From NCBI GenBank assembly GCA_965153355.1, contig OZ231126.1, forward strand, positions 17,422,001 through 17,486,000: a DNA stretch of 64,000 nt, in the 5' to 3' direction. Of this stretch, positions 38,241 to 48,882 are shown piece by piece (position 1 is the first letter of the stretch; each line of letters begins with the position of its first letter). Both the position numbers and the translations under genes were made by a program. This DNA comes from Flaccisagitta enflata. Its lineage: Eukaryota > Chaetognatha > Sagittoidea > Aphragmophora. The notes under the pieces were generated by a model. That model saw only the letters and a list, made by a program, of their open reading frames with translations, had not been told where the DNA came from and made no database searches.

Positions 38241-38703
38241 TGTGAAATAAGAAATTGGTTCCTTTGAAACATATCCTATCGATTCATGGTTCCAAATCCA
38301 TTGAAAAATTGTGTGTCGATGTTATCTTAGTCCTTTTAAAAAAAAAAAGCCAGGAGACCTAAGTCACATGCGTCGGGCCTTTCAGAAAAAGTCATACAGA
38401 CAGACGGGCAGACAGAGGCAAACAAGTAGCCAAAATAATGTTTTAAATGAACTGGAAATAGTTGCAAACACCTTTCAACCTTTCAAGTACCTTGCAAACA
38501 CCTTTGCAAACATTATGAGTACCTTTAAAACGGATTTGTGAAGGAAGGAGAGACAGATGGACAGTCAGACAGACAGACAGTTAAACGGAGAGACAGATGG
38601 ACAGATAAACGGACAGACAGGCATACACTACGAGGGATGGATGGACTGACCAACAGACGGGCAGACGGATAGGCAGACAGTTGGATGGTGGGACAGACTG
38701 ACA

Positions 38704-38906
38704 AACAAGGCCGGATACACGGCCATCAGTTGCGGACGGGTGGGCAGGGGCGGTAATGCAACTGTCCGCAACTAAAAATGTTCTAAAACGCTCATTTCCT
38801 CACTTTTCGACTCGTGTCCACGGACCGACCGACCGACCGACGGACCGACCGACCGACCGACGGACGGACAAAGCCTCTTATAGAGTTGCGTGTCCGCAAC
38901 TAAAAA
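38704..38906 (+). mobile_element. Family-1 repeat, copy F, tag AGTTGCGGAC
   Basis: Left hairpin GGCCGGATACACGGCC, tag 38,728-38,737, GACGGGTGGGCAGGGGCGG, (GACC)n, CTCTTATAGAG, and right arm GTCCGCAACT (38,892-38,901) exactly complementary to the tag. It is inside the XK-like intron. Confidence 0.9.
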
Positions 38907-39047
38907 GTGGCTTGTAGATAAGAGTGGCGTGGCATGCAACTAAAAAGTCACCATCAAGTAACAATTCCCTACTTAACTTTTCTAACATTTGCAATGAAGA
39001 ATACCATCAACGATAAACAGGTCCCATATACAACAGTCGCAAAAGTG

Positions 39048-39552
39048 TTGGTCAGTGGTACCCATGCCCTGCCTAAGTAGGTTGTGCTTGAAATTCTTTG
39101 TGGGAGCGGCCCCAAAGGATATGATGACCTATGCTTTCTCACTTAAGGGGAGCTTTCTCCTCCTTCTCCTCCGTACATCTGTTTCTTTCCCCCTGACTCA
39201 AATCCTAGCCTCAAGGCCTAAATCCCAGTCTCAAGGCCCAAATCCCAGTCTCAAGGCCTAAATCCAAGCCTTAAGGCTCAGATACCATCCTCAAGGCTCA
39301 AATCCCACCCTCAAGGCTGGGATTTGGGCCTCATGGGTGGGATTTGAGCTTTGAGGGTGGGATTTGAGCCTTGGGGATAAGATTTGAACTCCAAGCCTAG
39401 GTTTAGGGCCTCGAGACTGGGATTTGTGCCTTAGGGCTTGGAATTAAGTGGGGGGGGGGGCAGATGGACGAACGGAGAAGGAGAAGGAGAAAACTCCTCA
39501 TAACTGTGAAAGCGTAGGTCATCAACCCCTTCAGAGCCGCTGCCCCCATACG
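39048..39552 (+). mobile_element. Family-2 composite element (2b) abutting the XK-like donor site
   Basis: Left module GGAGCGGCCCCAAAGG, GATGACCTATGCTTTC; core of 20-bp units such as CTCAAGGCCTAAATCCCAGT, with orientation switching near 39,310; GGAGAAGGA array; right inverted module AGCGTAGGTCATCAACCCC, ending CCGCTGCCCCCATA. The splice donor of the XK-like exon 1 lies about 8 bases beyond the end. Confidence 0.8.
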
Positions 39553-39559
39553 GCCATAC

Positions 39560-40245
39560 CTGTTCAGATCCTCGGTAGCATTCGCTCGATTTCGAATAAC
39601 GAGAAATGCGGCGTATAGATTAACAAGGACTGGCGCCATAAGAAGTGGAGTCGTCACTAAGACAAGGAATCGGAGTGGCCTCGGAAGCGACTTTATCCGA
39701 GAGTCGTTTGTACACCCTAAAAACAAGTAAATGATGAGTTGCAGCGCCCCGCCAGAGGCAAACCATGCACCAGTCAAGGTAAAATAATTGTCGCTGAGAC
39801 AATTTTGAAAAAATTTCATCTGATTTATCAAGATTTGCGAACCCATGGGATTTTTTTCACACAGTATCGAGTTATGCGCTTGAACGCTGTCTCCTAGCTC
39901 ATTCTTCTCATTGTCATCCTCTGATCCACCGTATACGATTGAACAGAGCTCGCGAGTGGTGTAAGGGTTGTCGTCGTAGTATTCGTAAGTATCGTTGGTA
40001 TTGGTGTAGTAGTATTCAGAATCATTTAGATTAAGAGCGTCGTTGTAAGAGATGTCGTAGTATTCGTGAGTATCGTTGGTATTGGTGTAGTAGTAAGCAG
40101 GATAGATTAGATCGCTTATTGTCCCATTGAAAATGGATTTTTTATAGTAATCATGAGCGAGGATCATGTCAGTTGTAATATCCGTGAATGAGAAAATCGC
40201 AGCGACAAGTAACCAGACAAAAGTGAAGAGATTTTTCAAACCCAT
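39560..40245 (-). CDS. Multi-pass membrane protein (XK-related-like), exon 1
   Basis: The exon starts MGLKNLFTFVWLLVAAIF, with a hydrophobic segment at about 6-26 that ends in TDITTDMILAHDYY. That resembles the Asp-x-x-x-Asp first-helix pattern of XK/CED-8 relatives. An extracellular-type loop follows, rich in Tyr, Asn and Asp, with several N-x-T/S sequons and a 27-residue tandem duplication beginning YYYTNTNDT. Two more hydrophobic segments lie at about 150-176 and 188-215. The exon ends with 2 bases at AACAG|GTATGG. The frame runs past the donor, but into a dispersed repeat. Family assignment is an inference. Confidence 0.72.
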
Positions 40246-40260
40246 AATGCTTTTCGCGAA

Positions 40261-40580
40261 TTTGATGATTCGTAATTTTTTTCTTCCTCTTAATTTGTTT
40301 GTTTCTTTTTTCTATTTTTGTTTGTGCTGATTTTATAGTTTAGTAATGTACATTGTGAATGGTCTGTAGTGAGGAAAGAATTTCATGGGTCATCATAAAA
40401 AGCCGGTTTTTATGCAAATTTGATGATTCGTAATTTTTCTTCCTCTTATATTGTTTTTTGTTCTTGTTTCTTTTTTCATTTGTTTTTTGTTTTTGTGTTG
40501 GTTTTATAGTTTAGTAATTACCGTTGTGAATGGTCTGCAGTGAGGAATGAATTTCATGGGTCAACATAAAAATCCGGTTT
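40261..40580. repeat. 158-bp tandem duplication upstream of the XK-like gene
   Basis: Two copies (40,261-40,418 and 40,419-about 40,580) share TTTGATGATTCGTAATTTTT, TTTTATAGTTTAGTAAT, GAATGGTCTG and TTTCATGGGTCA. Each contains one candidate TATA box, so the gene may have two alternative core promoters. Confidence 0.75.
40331..40338 (-). promoter_or_regulatory. Candidate TATA box of the XK-like gene (proximal copy)
   Basis: On the minus strand the sequence reads CTATAAAA, about 90 bases before the ATG at 40,245. A second identical box sits at 40,502-40,509 in an upstream duplicate of the same region. Assignment rests on motif and position only. Confidence 0.4.
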
Positions 40581-40964
40581 TGAACATTTGATTTAAAGGC
40601 AATTTGTCAAAAGAAGAAAAAATACGGCAATGACATCATAGGATTCAAAGAATTCCACATAATGTCCCTACAAGGAATCAAGCGAAAATACATTTAGCTA
40701 GGGGGTTATCCGTTAGTTACAATGATTAAGTTTTGAGTTATATAAGATGAATTGTTGATTTATAGAAAGATCTTCATTTAAATAAGGTTATGATTTATGA
40801 ATGTTACGAGCATTTTACAGAGGGAAGATCAGATAATTGTGGGGTATGCATGGGTCACAATTCAGCACACAAATCTGGTACTCTTTCTTGTCACTTGCAC
40901 ATTTCATAGATAGCTGAAAATTGTTGGTTTTTCTTTCTGTTGATTTGTATCTGTTGAGCCGCTC

Positions 40965-41110
40965 TTTGGTAAGGGTTAAGATGGAATTTTGATAATTCTA
41001 AGGATAGTTGTGAGGGGTGCGCATGAAACACCAGTCAGAGCTCCCAAGGCTCTTGTCCTTATTCTAATTTTTGGGTGGTAATATAATGTTGTCCAAGTCA
41101 TATAGGCCAC
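40965..41110. repeat. Dispersed relative of the 551-bp satellite
   Basis: AAGGATAGTTGTGAGGGGTG, AACACCAGTCAGAGCTCCC, AAGGCTCTTGTCCTT and TAATGTTGTCCAAGTCATA match the second half of the satellite unit with about 20 percent change. Confidence 0.7.
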
Positions 41111-41199
41111 ATATAAAAGCATCCATAACATACAGTAATTTATGTTATTAACAAGAAAAATGTATAAAATACATACCACGGAGTTTCAGTAAATCAAGA

Positions 41200-41420
41200 C
41201 AAGAGCCCTTGGACCCCCAAATCAGCCCCTAAATGCCTTATTGCTGCGCTACAAGCAATGAAATCAGCCCTCCAATGTGCCTTTGGAGAATGACTGGAAA
41301 TTTACCCCTGTGTTCTATAGGATATCAGCCCTTTGAGGCTATTACCCTGCTCTCCTTCTTCAACTGATCACTCCAAGCAGGGCATCAGGTGCCGCTGACC
41401 ATATGCGGTGCTTTGATGAT
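41200..41420 (-). mobile_element. Family-2 composite element, partial (2c)
   Basis: AAATCAGCCC core units, then TTACCCCTGTGTTCTATAGG, CAGCCCTTTGAGGCTATTAC, CTGATCACTCCAAGCAGGGC and CCGCTGACCATATGCG: the left half of the element in reverse. The far half is missing. Confidence 0.7.
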
Positions 41421-41456
41421 TATGTGAGACAAACTGATGCAAAAAATAGATATGGA

Positions 41457-41989
41457 TTTTTAGTCGCGTGCACACGACTCTACACTCAGCTTTGTCCGTC
41501 GGTCGGTCGGTCGGTCGGTCGGTTGGTTGGTCGGTCGGTTGGTCGGTCCCTTTTTACTTTTTTTATTCGGTTTATTCCTACTAACTGATTTTAAGTCAAT
41601 TAGGTCATTTTTAGTCAAATAAGATCATTTTAAGTCGTTTTATTTGATTTTAATTCATTTCAAGTCAATTTTAGTCATATGAGTCATTTTAGTTTTTTTC
41701 GTTATTTTAGGACGAAGTCAATTTAGATTACTTAAGGTCAATTTAAGTCATTCTTGGTCCATTTAAGACATTCAAAATCATTTTGAGTCAATTTAAGTCA
41801 TTTTAGTCACTCAAGTCATTTGATTCATTCTAGGTCAGATTAACTCAATTTAGCTATTCTAAATTATTTTAAGTCATTTTTAATCATTTTAAGTCAATTA
41901 ACTTTAATAGAAGTCATTTCAATTATGTGGTTATATAATCAAGTAATTATGTAAGTCTCGCACGCGACTTATAGGTGTTGGCCTTGTTT
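41457..41989 (-). mobile_element. Family-1 repeat, copy G, tag AGTCGCGTGC, with AAGTCATTTT core
   Basis: Right end at 41,457 (TTTTTAGTCGCGTGC), then (GGTC)n, then about 370 bp of a degenerate 10-11 bp minisatellite of the form AAGTCATTTT, then left tag complement GCACGCGACT (41,960-41,969) and GGCCTTGTT. Shows that the family can carry a tandem core. Confidence 0.87.
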
Positions 41990-42126
41990 GAACAAAATAA
42001 GGTTTAACATGAGCACAAGAATCGCGAGACGGCACCGAAAACTAGCACGCTATCATTTTCAAGAAGTCCAGCTTATCCCCACTCATTCTGAAAAGAAAAC
42101 CTGATTTTGGTGAGACCGAAAAGACA

Positions 42127-42406
42127 AAACATGGGAAAGTAGGCCAACGATGTGTCCTCTTTGAATAAACCATTTCTTTTATATAACAGAATGTTTTTCT
42201 TATTAATGAATGTATAAATTATTGAATAAACGAACAAATACATAGATGATAATATAAATGAATTATCAAACAAATGAGCGAAAGATACAATTGATGCTCC
42301 TTTTACATGCAAAATCTAGGATATCTTAATCTAAATATTTGCATGACCAATAGACAGACAGACCATCAGACACTGCCAGTGATAGATATGCGAGGATGCA
42401 CTTTAA
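42127..42406 (+). mobile_element. Family-1 repeat, degenerate GATG(T/C)GTCC copy
   Basis: GGCCAACGATGTGTCCTCT at the left resembles the copy ending at 56,258. Right part: GACAGACAGACC, then GATATGCGAGGATGCAC. The arms are eroded. Confidence 0.5.
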
Positions 42407-42486
42407 CATGGACAATAAACATCAGAATCAAATATCGATGAACTTGTTTTTCTGCGCTCATTTGAAGATTGGCACCGTCGGGCAAA

Positions 42487-42793
<307 letters not shown>

Positions 42794-42992
42794 CTCAGCA
42801 GGCGTACTTGTTACTTGCCTTCCCTACTCAAATGAGACTTTCTCGAACTCACTTCTGCAAAAACAAAGGCGAGGTTTTGATTCTGATTCATATTCGATGA
42901 TGACTGGAAACCGAATGACCAATTGACCATTCGACTTAAGACGCGTATGAGCATGCCTGAGAATGAATGACAGGATGGGAAGAGACAAAGAA

Positions 42993-43302
42993 AACAAGGC
43001 CAACACCTATGAGACGCGTGCGGGACATAAATATTTTAAGATGATTTAAATTGACTTTAAATGACTCAAGAGGACTTTAAATGACCTAAACAACTAAATT
43101 GACCTGTTTGACTTAAGTGACTTGATATTACTTAAAATGACTTAAAATGACTTAAAATGAGTCGTAATCACTAATAATGGCATTTGGGGAGGAGCTTCGA
43201 GCCCAAAAAGCTTAAAAGTAAAAAGGGGACCGAACAGACCGATGGACAAACAAAGCAGGGTGCAGAGTCACATGCTTGTGACTAAAAAAAAAAAAAAAAA
43301 AA
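42993..43302 (+). mobile_element. Family-1 repeat with AAATGACTT core
   Basis: AACAAGGCCAACACCTATGAG, then GACGCGTGC, a core of diverged ACTTAAAATGACTT units, GACCGATGGACAAAC, and right hairpin AGTCACATGCTTGTGACT before a long A run. The left tag has drifted from the right arm. Same core type as copy G. Confidence 0.7.
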
Positions 43303-43510
43303 AGAAAGAAAGAAGAAAGAAAACAGAGAGGGAATATGAGCATAGAAAGGAAGAGAGAAATAGGTGAAAGCCTGAGTAGGAGAAGAAATGGAGACTAGAA
43401 AAGAGGAAAAAATAAGATAGAAAAATAAATAAAGAAGGGAAGAAAGAAAAGACAGAAAGAAAGAAAAGGAATGAAAGGAATTAACAAGAAGAAAGAAAGA
43501 AAGAAAGAAA

Positions 43511-43559
<49 letters not shown>

Positions 43560-43644
43560 AAAAAAGAAAGAAAGAAAGAAAGAAAGAAAGAAAAAAGAAA
43601 GAAAGAAAGAAAAAAGAAAGAAAGAAAGAAAGAAAAAAGAAAAA

Positions 43645-43716
<72 letters not shown>

Positions 43717-43745
43717 AAAAAAAAAGGAAAAAAGAAAAAAAAAAT
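43300..43745. repeat. Polypurine tract with (GAAA)n
   Basis: Regular GAAA units 43,485-43,718 inside a longer A/G-only stretch that starts from the A tail of the family-1 copy ending at 43,302. Confidence 0.93.
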
Positions 43746-43936
43746 TAGAAAGATGGGAAACATTTGAAAGAAGTGAAAGAAAAGATGAGAAATGAGGAAA
43801 GAAAGAAGTGAAAGAATCGAAAAGGGATAGGGAGCGGAGTTACATCATTGTCGCGTATTGTTGGGCAGGAGCACACCCCCACCCCCCACCATCTCCTCTT
43901 CCAAACCCCCTTTTTACACACAGACCGAGTATTTCA

Positions 43937-44125
43937 AACAAGGCCAGGAACACGATCAATGAGAAGTCGCTGGCAGGTAGGCAGGATCAGTAATGGGTTG
44001 GGGCACTGGGTGAGTTCGGGCTGTAATGGGACTGGGCAGGGGCTTCATCCAAAATTTCGCGTTACCAACATACCAACCTACCTACGGACACAGCCTCTTG
44101 TAGAGTCGCTCAGCCAGCGACTTAA
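43937..44125 (+). mobile_element. Family-1 repeat, copy I, tag AGTCGCTGGC
   Basis: Tag at 43,965-43,974; right hairpin AGTCGCTCAGCCAGCGACT with arm GCCAGCGACT (44,113-44,122) exactly complementary. The array is short (CCTACCTACGGACA). Confidence 0.85.
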
Positions 44126-44294
44126 CAGGCAACTCCAGGATGGACGGACCAGCAGACGGATGGACCAACTGACGGGCGGACAAAGCCTCCTATATAGTCT
44201 TATATAGTCTGCAAAAGAAGAGGAAGAAGAACAAAAACAAAAGAAAAAAAAAAAACGAGAACAGTAGAGAAGAAAAGAAAAGGGATAGAAAGAT

Positions 44295-44437
44295 AACAAG
44301 GCCGGATACACGGCTACCTTAGTCGCGTGCGGGTGGGCGGGGGGCGGAAAAAAAAGGCAAAGTGTGACCGACCGACCGACAGACAGACAGACGGACAGAA
44401 AAGGTTAAGGAGTCGCGTGCACGCGACTAAAAAAAAA
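44295..44437 (+). mobile_element. Family-1 repeat, copy J, tag AGTCGCGTGC
   Basis: Shortest complete copy (143 bp): left AACAAGGCCGGATACACGGC, tag 44,321-44,330, (GACC)n/(GACA)n array, perfect hairpin AGTCGCGTGCACGCGACT, A run. Arm GCACGCGACT lies at 44,419-44,428. Confidence 0.9.
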
Positions 44438-44534
44438 GCACAGAAAACAAGGATTAGGAAGGCTGAAATATGTACGACTTACAGATGCGTCCTTATTGCT
44501 CTCTCCCCGTTACTAAGCCTGTTATCGCGCGCAA

Positions 44535-44562
44535 GAGAGAGAGAGAGTTAGTGAGAGAGAGA

Positions 44563-44637
<75 letters not shown>

Positions 44638-44686
44638 GGACAGACAGACAGACAAGACAGAGAAACAGACAGACAGACAGACAGAC

Positions 44687-44735
<49 letters not shown>
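44535..44735. repeat. (GA)n-(GACA)n-(GA)n array
   Basis: GA 44,535-44,636, GACA units 44,637-44,690, GA to 44,733. Confidence 0.94.
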
Positions 44736-44737
<2 letters not shown>

Positions 44738-44755
44738 AAAAAGCTGGAAGGCAAT

Positions 44756-44980
44756 AACCCCCCAGGCTAGGATTTTTACCTTAAGGCTAGGATTTGGGCC
44801 TCGAGGCGAGGATTTGTCTTTCGAGACTGGAATTTGGGCCTTGAGACTGGAATTAGGGCCTTGAGACTGGGATTTGGGGGGGGGGAAGGAGAAGGAGAAG
44901 AAGGAGGAGGAGAAAATTCCCCATATGTGTGTAAACAATAGGTCATCGACTCCTTTGGGGCCGCTGCCCAAAAAGAGAAA
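44756..44980 (+). mobile_element. Family-2 element, core and right end (2d)
   Basis: Twenty-bp units of the form CTTGAGACTGGAATTTGGGC, then GGAGAAGGAGAAGAAGG, CCCCATATGTGTG, AGGTCATCGACTCCTTTGG and GGCCGCTGCCCAAAAAG. Confidence 0.75.
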
Positions 44981-45004
44981 CTGACTGACTGACCGACCAA
45001 CCAA

Positions 45005-45046
45005 CCAACAAAGCGGGATCTAGAGTCGCGTAGCACGCGACTAAAG
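45005..45046 (+). mobile_element. Family-1 repeat, right end only
   Basis: AAAGCGGGATCTAGAG, then hairpin AGTCGCGTAGCACGCGACT; preceded by GACTGACCGACCAACC. The left end is missing; a family-2 element abuts it. Confidence 0.6.
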
Positions 45047-45212
45047 ATATGAACATACTAGTTCAAACAGCTAGCATTGCACTGCTATACAAGATGATTC
45101 TTTTTAATTGCGGACTGGCAACTCTATGAGAGTTTTTGTCCGTCTGTTGGTCTGTCCATCCATTGGTCCGTCAGTACAAGTCGCAAAATTGGAAAATGAG
45201 CAATTTAGATGC

Positions 45213-45402
45213 TTTTTGGGCAGCGACCCCAAAGGGCTGATGTCCTGTAGGACACGGGGGTAAATTTACAGACGTCCATCCATCCATCCTTCCGTCCGTC
45301 CGTCCCCCCCCCTCTTAGACCCAAAATCAGCCCCCTCAGCCCCATCAGGCGCCAAATCAGCCCTCTCAGGCTCAAAATCAGACCTCTCATTTGTCTCTTC
45401 AA
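45213..45402 (-). mobile_element. Family-2 element fragment (2e)
   Basis: Starts TTTTTGGGCAGCGACCCC, GATGTCCTGTAGGACACGGG, a (GTCC)n array, then units such as CCAAATCAGCCCTCTCAGGC. It abuts the left end of the next element head to tail. Confidence 0.7.
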
Positions 45403-46024
45403 GTGAAAAACAGGTCGCCCAAGGGCAATATATGGTCAGCGATACCCTTTGCCCTGCTTTGAGTGATTGTGAGTTGGAGTGAGGGGAAGCAGGGCAGCGG
45501 CCCCGAAGGGACGAAGTCCAGTAGAACACAGGGGGACTTTCGTTTGTCACCTTACCCGGATGATGAGATGCTACATAGAGGGTTGACTGAAGAGGCCCTT
45601 CAAGAGCTTAATTGAGTCTGAAGGCATAGGAAGCCAGTGGAAGCTTGAGAGGACTTATTTGGAGCTTTAATTTGAGGCATGCGAGGTTTGAGGGCATGGG
45701 GAATTTCGATTTGAGGCACATGAGGAGGCCTAGTTTGAGGTCTGAAAGGCCAGGTTTGAGGCCTGCTAGGTCAGATTTGAGGCCTGAGAGGCCGGATTGA
45801 ACCTGAGAGGCTGGATTTATGTGAAGAGTGAATTTGAGGCCTGAGAGGCTGGATTAGAGGCCTGGGAGGCTGGATTAGGAGCCTGAGAGGCTGAATTTGA
45901 GGCCTGAGAGGCTAGATTTTAGGCCTGAGGGGCCTGATAAGGGGGACGCACGAACGGACGGACGCAGGCACGGACGAACGAATGTCCCCCTGTGTTCTGC
46001 AGGACTTCGTCCCCTTGGAACCTT
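45403..46024 (+). mobile_element. Family-2 composite element (2f)
   Basis: Left GTCGCCCAAGGGCAATATAT, GGTCAGCGATACCC, GCAGGGCAGCGGCCCCGAAG; core of 21-bp units of the form GAGGCCTGAGAGGCTGGATTT (45,690-45,945); ACGGACGGACG array; right TGTCCCCCTGTGTTCTGCAG. Confidence 0.8.
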
Positions 46025-46079
46025 CTTAAAAACTATGCGAAACCGCGACGGCACACCAAAAAACAGGAATGGAAAACTA

Positions 46080-46656
46080 GTCATCCAAGGATCGCACATG
46101 GTCAGCGGTACCCGATGCCCTGCTGGGAGTGATCCAGTGAAGAAGTGGAGTGAGAGCAGGGCAGCGGCCCCCAAGGAGCCGATGTCCTGTAGAACACAGG
46201 GGGAAATTTCGAGATGTCCGTCCTACCGTCTGTCTTGAAGGGGCTGGAGATGGCTGATTTAGGCCACTGAAGGCATATTTGAGGGCTGGAGGGCATAATT
46301 AAGGCTTGGAGACCAAATTTTAGGTTTGGAGGGCTGGTTTTATGCTCAAAGGGCTGGTTGAAGATCTGGAGGGCAGATATAAGGTCTGGAGGGCGGATAT
46401 GAGGTCTGGAGGGCAGATTTGAGGTCTGGAGGGCAGATTTGAGGCATGGGGGGGCTAATTTGAGGCCAGAAGGGCTGATTTGAGGCCTGGAGGGCTAAAT
46501 TGCAGCCTGGGAGGACTAATTTGAGGCCTTGATAGTCAACAGGGGGGGGACGGAGAGGACGGACGGAGGACAGGCGGAAAGAATGGACAGGCATATGAGA
46601 ATTCCCCCTGTGTTCTACAGGACATTGGCCCTTTGGGGCCGCTGCCCAAAAAGCAG
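46080..46656 (+). mobile_element. Family-2 composite element (2g)
   Basis: Left CATCCAAGGATCGCACATGG, TCAGCGGTACCCGATGCCC, GGGCAGCGGCCCCCAAGGAG; 20-bp core units such as GAGGTCTGGAGGGCAGATTT (46,340-46,520); right CCCCCTGTGTTCTACAGGAC, then GGGGCCGCTGCCCAAAAAG. Confidence 0.85.
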
Positions 46657-46765
46657 TATATGCCAAAAAATATATAAAAATATATAAGAAATATATATAA
46701 AAATATATAAAAATATATATAAATATAAATATATAAAAATATATATAAAAAAAATCTATAAAATA

Positions 46766-47412
46766 GTCGCAAGCGTTAGATGGTCAGCGGTACCTGATGC
46801 CCCTATGTGAGTGTATGTGGGTATGAGGTGGTTAGTGGGGCAGCGGCCCCGAAGGGGCCGATGACCTATGCTGATTTTATTTGAGCCTGGAGGCTTGGAT
46901 TTGAGCCTGGAGGCTTGGATTTGAGCCTGGAGGCTGGGATTTGAGCTTCATGGCTGGGATTTGAGCTTCAATGCTGGGATTTGAGTTTCAATGCTGGGAT
47001 TTAAGCCTCAAGGCTGGGATTTGAGCCTTGAGGCTGAGATTTGAGCCCTGAGGCTGAGATTTGAGCCTTGAGGCTGGGATTGGAGCCTCGAGGCTGGGAT
47101 TGGAGCCTTGAGGCTGGGATTTGAGCCTCAAGGCTGAGCTTTGAGCCCTCAGGCTGGGATTTGAGCCTTGAGGCTGGGATTTGAGCCTTGAGCCTGGGAT
47201 TTGAGCCCAGAGGCTGGGTTTTGAGCCCCCAGGCTGGGATTTGAGCCTTGAGGCTGGGATTTGGGCCTAGAGGCTAGGATTTGGGCCTCGTGCTGGAATA
47301 TGAGCTCAAGGGCGGAGTGCAGGGCAGAGAAGAAGGAGAAGAAGGAGACAGAGAAATTTCCCCATGTGTGAAAGCATAGGTCATCGGCCCCTTCTGGGCC
47401 GCTGCCCAAAAA
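46766..47412 (+). mobile_element. Family-2 composite element (2h)
   Basis: Left ATGGTCAGCGGTACCTGATG, GGGCAGCGGCCCCGAAGGGG, GATGACCTATGCTG; about 21 nearly exact 20-bp units TTGAGCCTTGAGGCTGGGAT (46,876-47,300); GAAGGAGAAGAAGGAG; right AAGCATAGGTCATCGGCCCC, GGGCCGCTGCCC, A run. The best-preserved core in the window. Confidence 0.88.
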
Positions 47413-47499
47413 AACAGTATATGCCGAAGTATATACTAACGGATTCTACAATGCCCTCGCCATGCGGACGCAATGTCTGCCTTGGGGGTCTATTCTCTA

Positions 47500-47995
47500 C
47501 CCTACACTACTCTACTCTACTCTCAGGTCCAAAATTAGCTTTCTCAAGCCCAACAATCAGCCCACTAAGGCCCTAAATCAGCTTTCTCAAGCCCAAAAAT
47601 CAACCCACTAAGGCCCCAAATCAGCCTTGTCAGGCCCAAAATCAACCATTTCAGGCCTAGAATCAGCCCTCTCATATTTAAAATCTGACCATTTAGGTCT
47701 CAATTCACCCCTCCAAATAACCTTCTCAGGTCTCTAATCTGCCCTTATCCTTGATCTCATTCGAGCCCTTGGACCCCCCTAATCAGCCCCTACATGCCTC
47801 ATTGCTGTGCTCCAATCAATCAATTCAGCCCTTAAATGTGCCGTCCCAGGACATCTGAAAATTAACCCCTGTGTTCTATAGGACATCGGCCCTTTCGGGC
47901 CGCTGCCCTGCTCTCAATCCCACTTCTTCACTTGATCACTCCAAGCAGGGCATCGGGTACCGCTGACCATGTGCGATCCTTGGATGACTAGTTGT
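47500..47995 (-). mobile_element. Family-2 composite element (2i)
   Basis: Core of units such as CCCAAAAATCAACCCACTAAGG, then TTAACCCCTGTGTTCTATAG, GACATCGGCCCTTTCGGGCC, AAGCAGGGCATCGGGTACCG and CTGACCATGTGCGATCCTTG. A MITE is inserted immediately beyond at 47,997. Confidence 0.78.
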
Positions 47996-47996
47996 A

Positions 47997-48604
47997 CTAT
48001 CTTCGCCAAAAGAAACGCGACACCTTTTACCTTGAATATCTTTGCTTCTAGAGATTTTAGAAACTTAAAAAAACAAACAAATTATTTCACTCCAAAAGAT
48101 CTACAAAATGAGTCCAATCTGGCAACTGTATCTTAAAGCGATTAGAAATGGCAAGCAGAAGAAAAGAAGTAGTTATTTTCAGAATTAAGAAAAAATCGTG
48201 AAAAAAAAGAATAGAAATTTGATGTAAGTTTAACTTTGGTTATCTCAGCTTCTGGAAAAGCTAGATACTTTTTTCAAAAAAGCAAATTAATCTACATCAA
48301 GAAATCTAAAAGATGAGCGTAATCTGGGCTCTGTAGCTGAAACCCTTTAAAAATGGCAAGCAAAAGAGTAGACCTGTTTTATAAATAAATAGGCTTGCAA
48401 AAACTGTGGACAAATGAGAAAAGGTTGTCATATCTAGTAATGAAGAAATGGTAAGAAATTGAATTTTTGATTCACAGCCTGGTTTGTTTCATATGAAAAA
48501 AACTCACTTGACTTACAATCTCTCTCAGTCACCAAATTTTGTCAGATAATAGTCAATGAAACCATAACATTCCCAGGGTGTCGCGTTTCTTTTGGCGAAG
48601 ATAG
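47997..48604. mobile_element. 608-bp TA-flanked MITE with 28-bp perfect TIRs
   Basis: The ends read CTATCTTCGCCAAAAGAAAC and continue ...GCGACACC, with no mismatch between left and right. TA lies at 47,995-47,996 and 48,605-48,606. The interior is AT-rich, with GAGTCCAATCTGGCAACTGT similar to other MITEs in the window. It inserted next to the left end of a family-2 element. Confidence 0.88.
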
Positions 48605-48882
48605 TATATGTGTGTGTGTTTTGGAGGGGGGTCCTGGAGAGTGGATGGGGGTTGGATGCCCCTGCCCCCGTCCGCGACGATTTTGTAACCCTGCATTACT
48701 TATTGTAAGATAAACGCTACTTGCTGTGTATCATCTCACTACTCATTACATAAGAATTGAATGGATGTAAGCAAATCAAAGTTATCCAAAATTGCAAGGC
48801 TGTTATATTGATGGAATGAATTTAATTCATGATTCGATGGAATTGGGCTGACAGCTTGACAACTATAATGAATAGATTAACC

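Noticed and set aside
39403-39559. Continuation of the XK-like exon 1 frame past 39,560
   Set aside because: These codons read through a family-2 repeat; the AACAG|GTATGG donor joins in phase to an exon that continues the homology with the second copy.
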